From the NCBI GenBank assembly GCA_035496255.1, contig DATJEU010000014.1, positions 88,150-152,149 on the forward strand: DNA of 64,000 bases, in the 5' to 3' direction. Under the pieces are notes generated by a model. That model was given only the letters and a program-made list of their open reading frames with translations, did no database searches and was not told the DNA's origin. This DNA comes from Gp6-AA40 sp035496255 (lineage in GTDB: Bacteria; Acidobacteriota; Vicinamibacteria; Vicinamibacterales; UBA2999). The position numbers and the translations under genes were made by a program. This document shows positions 25,508-32,565 of the stretch, piece after piece (position 1 is the stretch's first letter; each line of letters begins with the position of its first letter).

Positions 25508-25535
25508 TCACCTCGTCATCCTCGCGGTTTCATCA

Positions 25536-25575
25536 GCGGCCCGTTGCCTCACGGCGGCGGGCCGCTTCTTGTTTC
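25536..25575 (+). terminator. Intrinsic terminator after KGG stress gene
   Basis: GCGGCCCG (25536-25543) pairs perfectly with CGGGCCGC (25558-25565), followed by the T-rich TTCTTGTTTC. It lies 29 bases after the stop. Confidence 0.75.
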
Positions 25576-25601
25576 GGATCGGATCGAACCGCTTCGCGGC
25601 G

Positions 25602-25625
25602 GGGGCGGGTCTGAAAACCCGCACC
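25602..25625. repeat. Short palindromic repeat, copy 1
   Basis: GCGGGT-CTGAAA-ACCCGC with flanking GGG and ACC. A closely related element (GGGCGGGGCTGAAGACC...) lies at 50291-50313. Both are in gaps just after a gene end and beside a terminator. Confidence 0.45.
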
Positions 25626-25641
25626 TGGCCACGATGAATGT

Positions 25642-26217
25642 CTACGACCGGCGATGCAGCACGCCACCATGGAGCAGCGTGTAGCTGCCGATCGATCGCT
25701 CCGTGTCGCCCTCGCGCGCGAGCAGTTCCAGTTGCACTTCGACGGCCGGCACCTCACGGATCCAGGCTGCAGGCACGGCGTGAACGATCTCGCCGGATGA
25801 ATCACCGGCAACTTCGCTCGTCACGCGCGCAACCTCAGTACCCGCGATGCGCCGCGTCAGCGTGACCTGACGCACGCCGCCGAAATCGCCGCGCAGCCGC
25901 AGCGCCATCATTTCGTCGTCGTCCCACACGGCGCACGGCACAATGGCACCGGGAGTCAGCGTGTAACTCCTGACCCGCACACCATCGCGCGAGAGCCGAT
26001 TCAACACGGCGTCGGTCACGAACCCGCCGACGCCCGCCGATCGAATGGCCGATCGGATCGCCCGTAGCAGCCCGTCGAACTCCGCTGCGCGGGCACCGCA
26101 ATCGACGCACGAGAATACATGCTCTTCGAGCGCGGCGGTCGCAGTGGCGTCACATTCACCGCCAGCGTAGTCGGTCAGGTCCGCAACAGTGATCTGTTCG
26201 CAGCGGGACGCGGTCAC
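25642..26217 (-). CDS. Putative soluble zinc-finger anti-sigma factor
   Basis: 191 residues from the GTG at 26217, which overlaps the stop of the ECF sigma gene (GTGA). Near residue 35 it has H-x3-C-x2-C (EEHVFSCVDCG), the zinc-binding anti-sigma (ZAS) signature. The rest is a beta-rich domain of unknown family, and no TM helix is visible. The cytoplasmic location and ZAS motif suggest it holds the neighbouring sigma factor inactive until a signal, possibly redox, releases it. This is inferred from motif and position. Confidence 0.7.
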   Translation of the reverse strand: MTASRCEQITVADLTDYAGGECDATATAALEEHVFSCVDCGARAAEFDGLLRAIRSAIRSAGVGGFVTDAVLNRLSRDGVRVRSYTLTPGAIVPCAVWDDDEMMALRLRGDFGGVRQVTLTRRIAGTEVARVTSEVAGDSSGEIVHAVPAAWIREVPAVEVQLELLAREGDTERSIGSYTLLHGGVLHRRS

Positions 26218-26792
26218 AATCGTGCGCCTCCCAGAACGCAATCGCGCAGGCGCGCCATTGCCCGATGCCGAATCGCACGCACGGCACCAGACGTCACCCC
26301 GAGATCGTTGGCGATACGCGGCGCTTCCGCATCGGCGTAGAACGTCAGCATCACGACCAGCCGATCGCGTTCCGCGAGCGCTCCCAGGCACGCGGCGACG
26401 CGCGGACCATCGAGGGCAGCGTCAGACAACGACGTGACCTCTTCCTTCCCAAGGCCAAACCTCGCTGACAACTGCTCGCGCCGTCGCGTCGTTCGCCGCC
26501 CGGCCTGAATCATCGTGCGGCTCGTCCCCAGGATGAACGACCCGATTTGCTCCGGCCGCCGGACTTCCCCGGCGCGAAGCCGTTCGATCGTGAGCAGCAG
26601 GACCTCCTGCACGAGGTCATCGCTTGCTGCTTCGTTCCGGAGGTGACACCGGCCATACAGTCGCACGCGAGGCGCGAACCGGCGATACAGCTCCGCCTCC
26701 TCGGCGTCCGTCGAGCCCGGCGGGCCTTCGGCGATCCGGCACGCGAGTGATTCATCGCTATTGGCCTCGAGCGTGGGATGCGCATCCGGCAT
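26214..26792 (-). CDS. ECF-type RNA polymerase sigma factor
   Basis: 192 residues. Region 2 is seen as LYRRFAPRVRLYGRCHLRNEAASDDLVQEVLLLTIE, and region 4 as ALAERDRLVVMLTFYADAEAPRIANDLGVTSGAVRAIRHRAMARLR, in standard ECF spacing. It would direct RNA polymerase to a stress or metal regulon. Its gene starts 14 bases after the MBL-fold gene and overlaps the putative anti-sigma gene, so the three form one operon. The target promoters cannot be deduced here. Confidence 0.9.
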   Translation of the reverse strand: MPDAHPTLEANSDESLACRIAEGPPGSTDAEEAELYRRFAPRVRLYGRCHLRNEAASDDLVQEVLLLTIERLRAGEVRRPEQIGSFILGTSRTMIQAGRRTTRRREQLSARFGLGKEEVTSLSDAALDGPRVAACLGALAERDRLVVMLTFYADAEAPRIANDLGVTSGAVRAIRHRAMARLRDCVLGGARL

Positions 26793-26806
26793 CAGCCGGA
26801 CGGTAC

Positions 26807-27568
26807 TCAGGCCATCGAGCGTCCGTCAACCTTCGCCTCCGGCGCTTCACCAAGACGACGTCGCAGCATCGCGCCGGCGGCGCGAAGCGCGGCCACGCCG
26901 TCTCCGACGAACGTCGACCCGTGCATCGCTGCGAGCACGCGCGGCTGCAGGTCCGCCAGTTCGTTCAAGCGGCGTTCGGTCGCGGGCGTCAGCGGCACGT
27001 AGTCCATCAACACGGGATGCGCCTGGTACGCGGCAATGGCGGCATCCCAGCGTCCCAGCACGTCGGTCGATGTCACCGGCTCGACGTCGCCGACCTGATG
27101 AAAGAGGTCGGAGCACAACAGGACACCTGACGTCTCCTCGAAGAGGACGCCCGCGTCCCAGCCGTGCGGGAGATGCGGCGTCGGGACGAACCGGTACTTG
27201 TGCCGGCCGGTCTCGATCACATCGTCCTTCGAGAGACCGCGGGGCGGGCGCGCGGCGAAGTCCTCGATGTTGACCATCGCGCCGACCTGGCTGCAGACCG
27301 CCTGCGCACGAGGCGCGATGGCAAGCCAGTCGTTCAACGCCCCACACTCGTCCACCTCGAAGTGGCTCCAACTGATCCACCGCAGGTCGGCCGGATCGAT
27401 CAGCCTGGCAACGGCGTCGCGCACCTCGGGGAACATCCGCCGCATGCCCGTGTGAAACAGGAGCGGTTCATCGTCCTTGATGAGGAAGTGATTGAACTGC
27501 AGGTCGATCTGCGGCAGGTAAACGGACACTCGGAACAAGTCGGGCGCGATCTCGTCGATCCGGGCCAT
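26807..27568 (-). CDS. MBL-fold protein with diiron-type motif
   Basis: 253 residues of the metallo-beta-lactamase fold resembling the oxygen/NO-reacting diiron domain of flavodiiron proteins. The usual HxHxDH is replaced by H-F-E-x-D-E (SHFEVDECGAL near residues 70-80), with later ligands His in PHLPHGWD, Asp in LLCSDLFHQ and His in AMHGSTF. The start at 27568 is preceded by a textbook AGGAGGTG. It has no flavodoxin domain. A role in sensing or removing oxygen or NO is plausible given the ECF sigma and ZAS genes directly downstream. Substrate not established. Confidence 0.8.
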   Translation of the reverse strand: MARIDEIAPDLFRVSVYLPQIDLQFNHFLIKDDEPLLFHTGMRRMFPEVRDAVARLIDPADLRWISWSHFEVDECGALNDWLAIAPRAQAVCSQVGAMVNIEDFAARPPRGLSKDDVIETGRHKYRFVPTPHLPHGWDAGVLFEETSGVLLCSDLFHQVGDVEPVTSTDVLGRWDAAIAAYQAHPVLMDYVPLTPATERRLNELADLQPRVLAAMHGSTFVGDGVAALRAAGAMLRRRLGEAPEAKVDGRSMA

Positions 27569-27688
27569 CGAAACACCTCCTGAGGCGATGCTCTTCACCG
27601 CGTTCTGTGTGGAAGTGTCGTGACCAGGCTATGTGTTACACGGCCGTTGCCCGCCTCTGGAAGACCTTTCATGGCGGACCCTCGACAG

Positions 27689-27859
27689 CTACCGACTGCG
27701 AGTCACCTCGGGTCGCACCTGCAGGACCAGGGCGGTGGAGATGAGAACAAATCCGCCGCGGGGCACAACAGACGACACCAGCACCGCCGCAGCAAACGTG
27801 GCGAGGATCACCAGCGCCTCACCGCTTGGGCGGTCGGGCCGATCTCTCCGGTCGTCCAC
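27689..27859 (-). CDS. Possible small membrane protein (56 aa)
   Basis: From a GTG eight bases after the nucleotidyltransferase stop, the minus strand encodes 56 residues. A charged start (VDDRRDRPDRPSGEA) leads to a hydrophobic helix (LVILATFAAAVLVSSVV), a short turn (PRGG) and a second hydrophobic stretch (FVLISTALVLQV). The pattern suggests one or two membrane passes. There is no clear ribosome site and no homologue I recognise. Its place at the end of the lasso-peptide operon makes an immunity or export accessory role thinkable, but it may also be a chance frame. Confidence 0.4.
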   Translation of the reverse strand: MDDRRDRPDRPSGEALVILATFAAAVLVSSVVPRGGFVLISTALVLQVRPEVTRSR

Positions 27860-27866
27860 GGGATGG

Positions 27867-28997
27867 TCACGTATCGCGATTCTGGCGACGCAACCACTTC
27901 GGCACGCCGTGTAACACACGCCAGAGATACAACGGCGGAAGCAGGATATTCGACTCCACGCCGTATCGCGCCCGCATGTAGCCGGCGGGAGGCAAGAGGT
28001 GCTCACGAAGCAAACGCCGGCGCGTTTGCCAATCGGGAAGCGCCTCGAGATCGCACCGCAACACATCGAGCTGGGTACGGCGCTCCCGGTATGCCAAAGC
28101 TTCGACCTTTGAAGGCCTCGTCCCGTCGCCAAAGGTGCGATCGGTGAGCGCGAGTCCTTCTGCAACGATCTCACCGAGACCGCGAGCCGCCGCGATCGCT
28201 TCGAACTGCCGCCTTCGATCGTCGTTCAGTCCCGCCGCCAGCAATTGCAGATCGTAGATCCACAACAGATTGCGCGAACCCGGATGATGCCCGGCACGAT
28301 GAATCAACGCCAGCAGGAGCGCGTGGACCGCATCGACGGTGACGGCCGACGGGCCCAGTGCCGGGAGCGGCACCCGCAACGCCCAGAGCTCGGCATGTGT
28401 GAAGCGATCCGCCAGCGCCTGGAAATTCGAAATCTTCCAGTGCACGTCGAGGGCGTGCGTGATGCCGTGACGATCGGCGCGCTGGTAGTGACTTTGGTAC
28501 GACACGAGACGCCCGGACGTCTCGGCGGGCCGAAGGTAGCCGAGACGACGCAATACATCTTCTAACGCGGGTAAGTGATCCTCCGGCACGAGAAGATCGG
28601 TGTCGGCACGCGGCCGAACATGAGGTGCTGGATAGTGCGTCTGCGCGAGCGCGGCACCCTTGAACACCAACGCAGCGACACCGGACGCCGCGCATGCGCC
28701 GAGCACCGCCGCAAGCTCCGCCTGGCGAACGCAGTCCACGCTGATGGCGGCGCGCTCGGCGCGCTGAAACGACTCGACCAACTCCGCTGGCCAATCCTCG
28801 AGAGTTCCGGCGGCGCGGAGAGTCCACCCCAGGAGCAGGAGAATCCGGTGACGGCTTGCCATGTCGATGAGCGCGAGTACGTCACGAACAGACAATTCGG
28901 CCGACGGCGGCTGCCCGGAGCGCAGTCGAAGAGCGGGCTCGCGCAACGCTCGGGCGAGAATCGACACGGGATCGGACCCGTGAGCACCAATCGTCAT
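27867..28997 (-). CDS. Nucleotidyltransferase-like protein (PF14907 type) in lasso operon
   Basis: 376 residues from ATG 28997 (a GTG at 29018 is also possible). It matches the uncharacterised NTP_transf_5 family: FKGAALAQTHYPAPHVRPRADTDLLV holds the catalytic-type D-x-D, followed by EDHLPALEDVLRRLGY and a helical C-terminal half with HRAGHH. Family members recur in lasso and other RiPP clusters, including kinase-containing lasso clusters (from memory), where they may add a nucleotide or sugar-phosphate group. The gene follows the cupin oxygenase by 38 bases on the same strand. The target is unknown; the precursor or its phosphate is a candidate. Confidence 0.8.
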   Translation of the reverse strand: MTIGAHGSDPVSILARALREPALRLRSGQPPSAELSVRDVLALIDMASRHRILLLLGWTLRAAGTLEDWPAELVESFQRAERAAISVDCVRQAELAAVLGACAASGVAALVFKGAALAQTHYPAPHVRPRADTDLLVPEDHLPALEDVLRRLGYLRPAETSGRLVSYQSHYQRADRHGITHALDVHWKISNFQALADRFTHAELWALRVPLPALGPSAVTVDAVHALLLALIHRAGHHPGSRNLLWIYDLQLLAAGLNDDRRRQFEAIAAARGLGEIVAEGLALTDRTFGDGTRPSKVEALAYRERRTQLDVLRCDLEALPDWQTRRRLLREHLLPPAGYMRARYGVESNILLPPLYLWRVLHGVPKWLRRQNRDT

Positions 28998-29035
28998 CGG
29001 CCGTGTTCGGAAGCGCACGATGAATTGACGCGTCT

Positions 29036-30232
29036 CTAGGTGAGGATTGACACGAGATTCTCTTTCAGGAGCATGGCGACGAGCAGGCGCACCATGTTCC
29101 CGTCCACTTTCGCCGCCACGGCGGCACTCAGCGCGCCGATCGGCATGGGCGATCCGTCAGCCAGTTGCTCGACGATCCATTGCATTCCGCCTGGAAACCG
29201 GTAGCGGCGTCCCGCCGACCGCAACTCGAACGAGCCGGCCGCGGATACGTGGCCCGGCACCAGCCGATGGACATTCAGGCGGACACGAAAATCATGGCCG
29301 GGCGGCAGACGCTCGGCCGTGGCGCTCCAGGGCAGGCTGAACGAGGGCCGCGGTTTGAAATTCGAACCCGCGTCGGCGACGTACTGTTCGACCAGGTCGG
29401 CATCCAGGCCGTCGAGCAACACCGACCGAAGGCGTTCGCTGAAGTCGATTCGCGCGCGACTGTCTGCCAGCAGCGGCAGATCTGCGTCGGCCAGGCTCGT
29501 CGCGCCGACCCGGTCCACCAGCCAGCGCCACACGTCACGGCCGCGAGGGTTTTTCACCCCGAGAGTCAAATGGAGCGTCGGCTCGTCGATCGGCACCGCC
29601 AGGTGATAACAGCCTCTCGGGATGTAGAGAAGGTCGCCGGGCTGCAGCACCTGGTCGAGTTCTGCGCCTGGCGGCGGCACGGACGTGCGGCTCAAATCGC
29701 CGCGTTCGATCCCGTCCACGGAAAAGCCGTACACCAGCCACCGCTTTCGGCCGTCGAGTTGGAGGATGAAGATCTCCTGGTTATCGCGATGCAGGTCAAG
29801 ACCATGCAACGCGCGCCATCCGGCGTAAATGTTGATCTTCGTGCCGCCTCGAAAGAACGCCTCGAACGCTTGCGCCAGCCGCGTCAGCGGCTCGTGCAGT
29901 TCGTCGATGGCGTCGAACGACAGCGTGGCGCCGCGGCGAAGGTGATCGGTGACATCCCTGGCGCGGATTCGCGGCGTATAGCCGTCGAGATCGGCATACG
30001 AGGCCGGCTCGAGGTCACGGCCCTGCAGTGCGAGCCGGAAGCGGAAGGTCTCGCGCCAGTGATGTTCGAGAATCGTGTTGAGTGCCGGCCACGAAAGCAG
30101 TCCGGCAAATCTGTCTGACCGGCCACGGCAGAACAGATGGCGCGTGCGCCAGTACGTCGACAGGAAATCATCCACCGGGACCGGGCTGAGGAAATCTGAC
30201 AGCCACGACGGCGAGTCGCTGCGAGAATCCAT
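29036..30232 (-). CDS. JmjC/cupin Fe(II)-2OG oxygenase, ribosomal-oxygenase-like
   Basis: 398 residues of the Cupin_4 (PF08007) type seen in YcfD/ROXA and MINA53/NO66, which hydroxylate Arg or His of ribosomal proteins. The iron ligands read His148-x-Asp150 (LDLHRDNQEIF) and His210 (IPRGCYHLAV), with the family context LQLDGRKRWLVYG and LQPGDLLYIPRG. A C-terminal winged-helix-like region ends the protein. It starts 20 bases after the lasso precursor, so it is probably a tailoring enzyme there. The predicted core has His13, Arg16 and His17, all residue types this family oxidises. A housekeeping ribosomal role is the alternative. Confidence 0.82.
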   Translation of the reverse strand: MDSRSDSPSWLSDFLSPVPVDDFLSTYWRTRHLFCRGRSDRFAGLLSWPALNTILEHHWRETFRFRLALQGRDLEPASYADLDGYTPRIRARDVTDHLRRGATLSFDAIDELHEPLTRLAQAFEAFFRGGTKINIYAGWRALHGLDLHRDNQEIFILQLDGRKRWLVYGFSVDGIERGDLSRTSVPPPGAELDQVLQPGDLLYIPRGCYHLAVPIDEPTLHLTLGVKNPRGRDVWRWLVDRVGATSLADADLPLLADSRARIDFSERLRSVLLDGLDADLVEQYVADAGSNFKPRPSFSLPWSATAERLPPGHDFRVRLNVHRLVPGHVSAAGSFELRSAGRRYRFPGGMQWIVEQLADGSPMPIGALSAAVAAKVDGNMVRLLVAMLLKENLVSILT

Positions 30233-30251
30233 TCCCCCCAGCCTGGCGGTG

Positions 30252-30428
30252 CTATGACGTGAAGTGTCTGTTCGGATGGCCGGAGCCGTCGACCTTGGTG
30301 CCTGAGGTCAGGCCCTTCGTGATCTCGGCGATGTCGCCGTACACCTGCAACTGCGGCTTCTCGTACGTCTTGCGCGCCGGCGCGGGATTCGCTCGTTCAC
30401 CAGCGGCGGCGGTCTCCTCCGGTTTCAT
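30252..30428 (-). CDS. Lasso peptide precursor (58 aa)
   Basis: The gene begins at ATG 30428 with GAAGGGAGA six bases upstream and ends at TAG 30252-30254. The leader contains Tyr22, Pro25, Leu27, Gly31 and Thr37, an exact YxxPxLxxxGxxxxxT lasso recognition motif. Thr37 is the penultimate leader residue and Lys38 the last. The predicted core is residues 39-58: ring GLTSGTKVD, then GSGHPNRHFTS. Gly1 and Asp9 would form the isopeptide ring of nine. Arg16, His17 or Phe18 could plug it, and the C-terminus is Ser20. It sits 17 bases after the cyclase gene and 20 before the oxygenase gene. Bioactivity is unknown. Confidence 0.93.
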   Translation of the reverse strand: MKPEETAAAGERANPAPARKTYEKPQLQVYGDIAEITKGLTSGTKVDGSGHPNRHFTS

Positions 30429-30444
30429 TGCGTATCTCCCTTCG

Positions 30445-32259
30445 TCAGTTACCGCGTTCGCGGAACCAGTAGTTCAGTCCGTGTACCCGTAACGCGGAAC
30501 GCAATTCGATTTCGGTCCGCGGCTCCGGCGGCACCTTATCTGCCTTCACGTACGTCGCCAGGTGCGGCGAGGCGACCAGCCGCGGCATCCCGGACGTGCG
30601 CATCCGGACGAAGTCCGGACTGGTACGAAGCGCGGTCTTCCTGCGGCGCAGCACCTCGCGAGGCAGCACCGTCCGCATCGCTCGACGAATGATCAACTTG
30701 TTCCGGCACCACGGCATGGCCGGCAGAGCGAGCAGGTATTCTAGCAGCCGTACGTCCACGAATGGATGCCGGATCTCCGTATGACTCAACGCACCGTTGA
30801 TGTCGCAATCCTCGAACAGCGCCTGCCATCGCGCGTGATGAAAGACGTCGTACGCCACCGGCCTGACCCGATGCCGTGATGACGACCGGCGACGCCCCGC
30901 TTCCCATCGCTGCACACAGTCGGTACGAGCAGCGAACCCGTCGTTGAGCCAGGGCGGGAAAACGTCCCGCGCGTTCCGATGGTTCCCCGGCGTCAACAGC
31001 CGCCCGATCGACGTTCGGAGCGGGATCCGCCGATGCATGGACACATCGAGCCACAGCGCCCGCAGCAGCGCTCCCGGACGCCGATGGGTCAGCAGGTGCG
31101 ACAAGTACGCGCGCCACTCGTACCGCAAGGCGTCGTCGGGACCTTCGCCATACAGCAGCACCTGCCCCTCGGTCGCCGTGTGGCGAAGGAAGGCGATGCC
31201 CGCGGCGAACGCCGGCGGATTCGCGACGGGCTCCGGTGTGTGCACCCGCACGCGATCCCAATCCGCAATCGAGATTTCGTCGTCTCTCACGTCATAGTGG
31301 ATTGGGATGTTCAAGTGTCGAGCGGCGAGCGTGGCGTAGTGCCGCTCGTCATCGGGAACCAGCCGGTCGTAGACGGAGGTGATCGCCCGCACCTCGCCAT
31401 CGCCGGAGGCGTCGCCCACCAGATCGCGGGCCACCGCCGCAAGCGTCGTGGAATCAACGCCTCCGCTCATCAGGACGCCGACACGATTGGTTCGAAGGCG
31501 ATCACGGATTGAGGTTCGGAGCAGTGCGGTGAAGCGTTCCTGATATTCGTCCGTCCGCCTGTAGACGATCGGTTCGGCGATCGGCAGCGACCAGTACCGA
31601 CGCCGGCTTACCGTGTCGTCGCTGACGGTCAGGCAATGGGCGGGAGGCAACCGCTGGATATCTCGAATCGTCGTCGTGCTGTGGTCCTGGTTGATGCCGA
31701 AGAGCAGAAAATCGGCGACGGCCGACTCGTTCAACTCGCAGGAGAGGCGCGGGTGCAGCCGCACGCATTCGAGTGTGTTGCTGACGACCATCGCTGGTCC
31801 GATCTGCGCGTAGAACAATGGCTTCACGCCGAGGTGATCGCGCGCGCACACGAGACGACGCTCGACGCCGTCCCACACGGCGAATGCGAAGTCGCCGAGC
31901 AGATGCGCAACGCAGTCGTGTCCCCATGTGGAATATGCGCGCAGGATCAGTTCAGCATCGAGGGCGTCCGCACGGATGGGTTGCCGATCGCGGTCACGAA
32001 GTGCGGCGATGAGCGCTTCCCGCGCGTCGACGCGGGCGTCGGCCACAATCCAGCGCCGGCCGTCCAGCGTGAACGGCTGGTGCTCGTGCGTCGATTCGTC
32101 CGTGACGCGAAGGAGCGCGTGACCGAGGCCCACGGGCCCGGCGACCTCGACGCCGCAGTCATCCGGCCCGCGGAAACGCAGGTACTCGGTCATCCGATGC
32201 AGCAGGCGGGCGTCGATCGGTGAACCATCACGGTTCACCATCGCGACGAAGCCGCTCAT
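30445..32259 (-). CDS. Lasso cyclase (asparagine synthetase-like, protein C)
   Basis: Predicted to adenylate the core Asp9 side chain and join it to Gly1. It has 604 residues in AsnB order: an N-terminal glutaminase-like domain (RFRGPDDCG, GHALLRVTD, LLGDFAFAVWD) and a C-terminal ATP-pyrophosphatase domain with MSGGVDSTT. The N-terminus is MSGF. Ser replaces the catalytic Cys2 of true asparagine synthetases, so glutamine hydrolysis is lost, as expected for a cyclase that uses the peptide amine. The start overlaps the B1 stop (ATGA), and the precursor gene follows. The context excludes a housekeeping AsnB. Confidence 0.92.
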   Translation of the reverse strand: MSGFVAMVNRDGSPIDARLLHRMTEYLRFRGPDDCGVEVAGPVGLGHALLRVTDESTHEHQPFTLDGRRWIVADARVDAREALIAALRDRDRQPIRADALDAELILRAYSTWGHDCVAHLLGDFAFAVWDGVERRLVCARDHLGVKPLFYAQIGPAMVVSNTLECVRLHPRLSCELNESAVADFLLFGINQDHSTTTIRDIQRLPPAHCLTVSDDTVSRRRYWSLPIAEPIVYRRTDEYQERFTALLRTSIRDRLRTNRVGVLMSGGVDSTTLAAVARDLVGDASGDGEVRAITSVYDRLVPDDERHYATLAARHLNIPIHYDVRDDEISIADWDRVRVHTPEPVANPPAFAAGIAFLRHTATEGQVLLYGEGPDDALRYEWRAYLSHLLTHRRPGALLRALWLDVSMHRRIPLRTSIGRLLTPGNHRNARDVFPPWLNDGFAARTDCVQRWEAGRRRSSSRHRVRPVAYDVFHHARWQALFEDCDINGALSHTEIRHPFVDVRLLEYLLALPAMPWCRNKLIIRRAMRTVLPREVLRRRKTALRTSPDFVRMRTSGMPRLVASPHLATYVKADKVPPEPRTEIELRSALRVHGLNYWFRERGN

Positions 32260-32558
32260 GAAGGCGGCGACGGATCAGGGCTGCCGACGTGGATCAACTG
32301 CTGCGCGAGAAGCTGTTCGACGAAGTCCTCGACGTCCGCACGTAACGTCGCCTCATCGACGTCGTACTCGGTGAGCAGTTGAACGCAGGCCGCCTGGATC
32401 GAGCGGGCGTTGCTCAACACCTGCCACATGCGTGCACCAACCGCATTCAGCCCGAGGTACCGTTCGGTGGCCAGGTTCACGAGCACACCTTCCTCACCGA
32501 CAAGACGGAACATTACGTCCGGGGCAACACTCACACGCGCAGCAAACGCAACCGTCAT
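32256..32558 (-). CDS. Lasso B1 protein (PqqD-like RiPP recognition element)
   Basis: 100 residues of the PqqD fold: N-terminal strands (VSVAPDVMFRLVGEEGVLVNLATERYLGLNAVGARMWQ) followed by a helical part (TLRADVEDFVEQLLAQQLI). In split-B lasso systems B1 binds the precursor leader through its Tyr, Pro, Leu and Gly residues and presents it to the B2 protease. The precursor here has exactly those residues. The start at ATG 32558 has GAAGG nearby. It lies seven bases after the kinase gene and overlaps the cyclase gene by four bases. Confidence 0.92.
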   Translation of the reverse strand: MTVAFAARVSVAPDVMFRLVGEEGVLVNLATERYLGLNAVGARMWQVLSNARSIQAACVQLLTEYDVDEATLRADVEDFVEQLLAQQLIHVGSPDPSPPS

Positions 32559-32565
32559 CACGCCT

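Noticed and set aside
27620..28147. Plus-strand frame across the end of the nucleotidyltransferase region
   Set aside because: Arg/His/Ser-rich, no ribosome site, antisense to the nucleotidyltransferase gene and small membrane frame.
30445..32259. Housekeeping asparagine synthetase
   Set aside because: The N-terminal Cys is replaced by Ser and the gene is coupled to lasso B1 and precursor genes.
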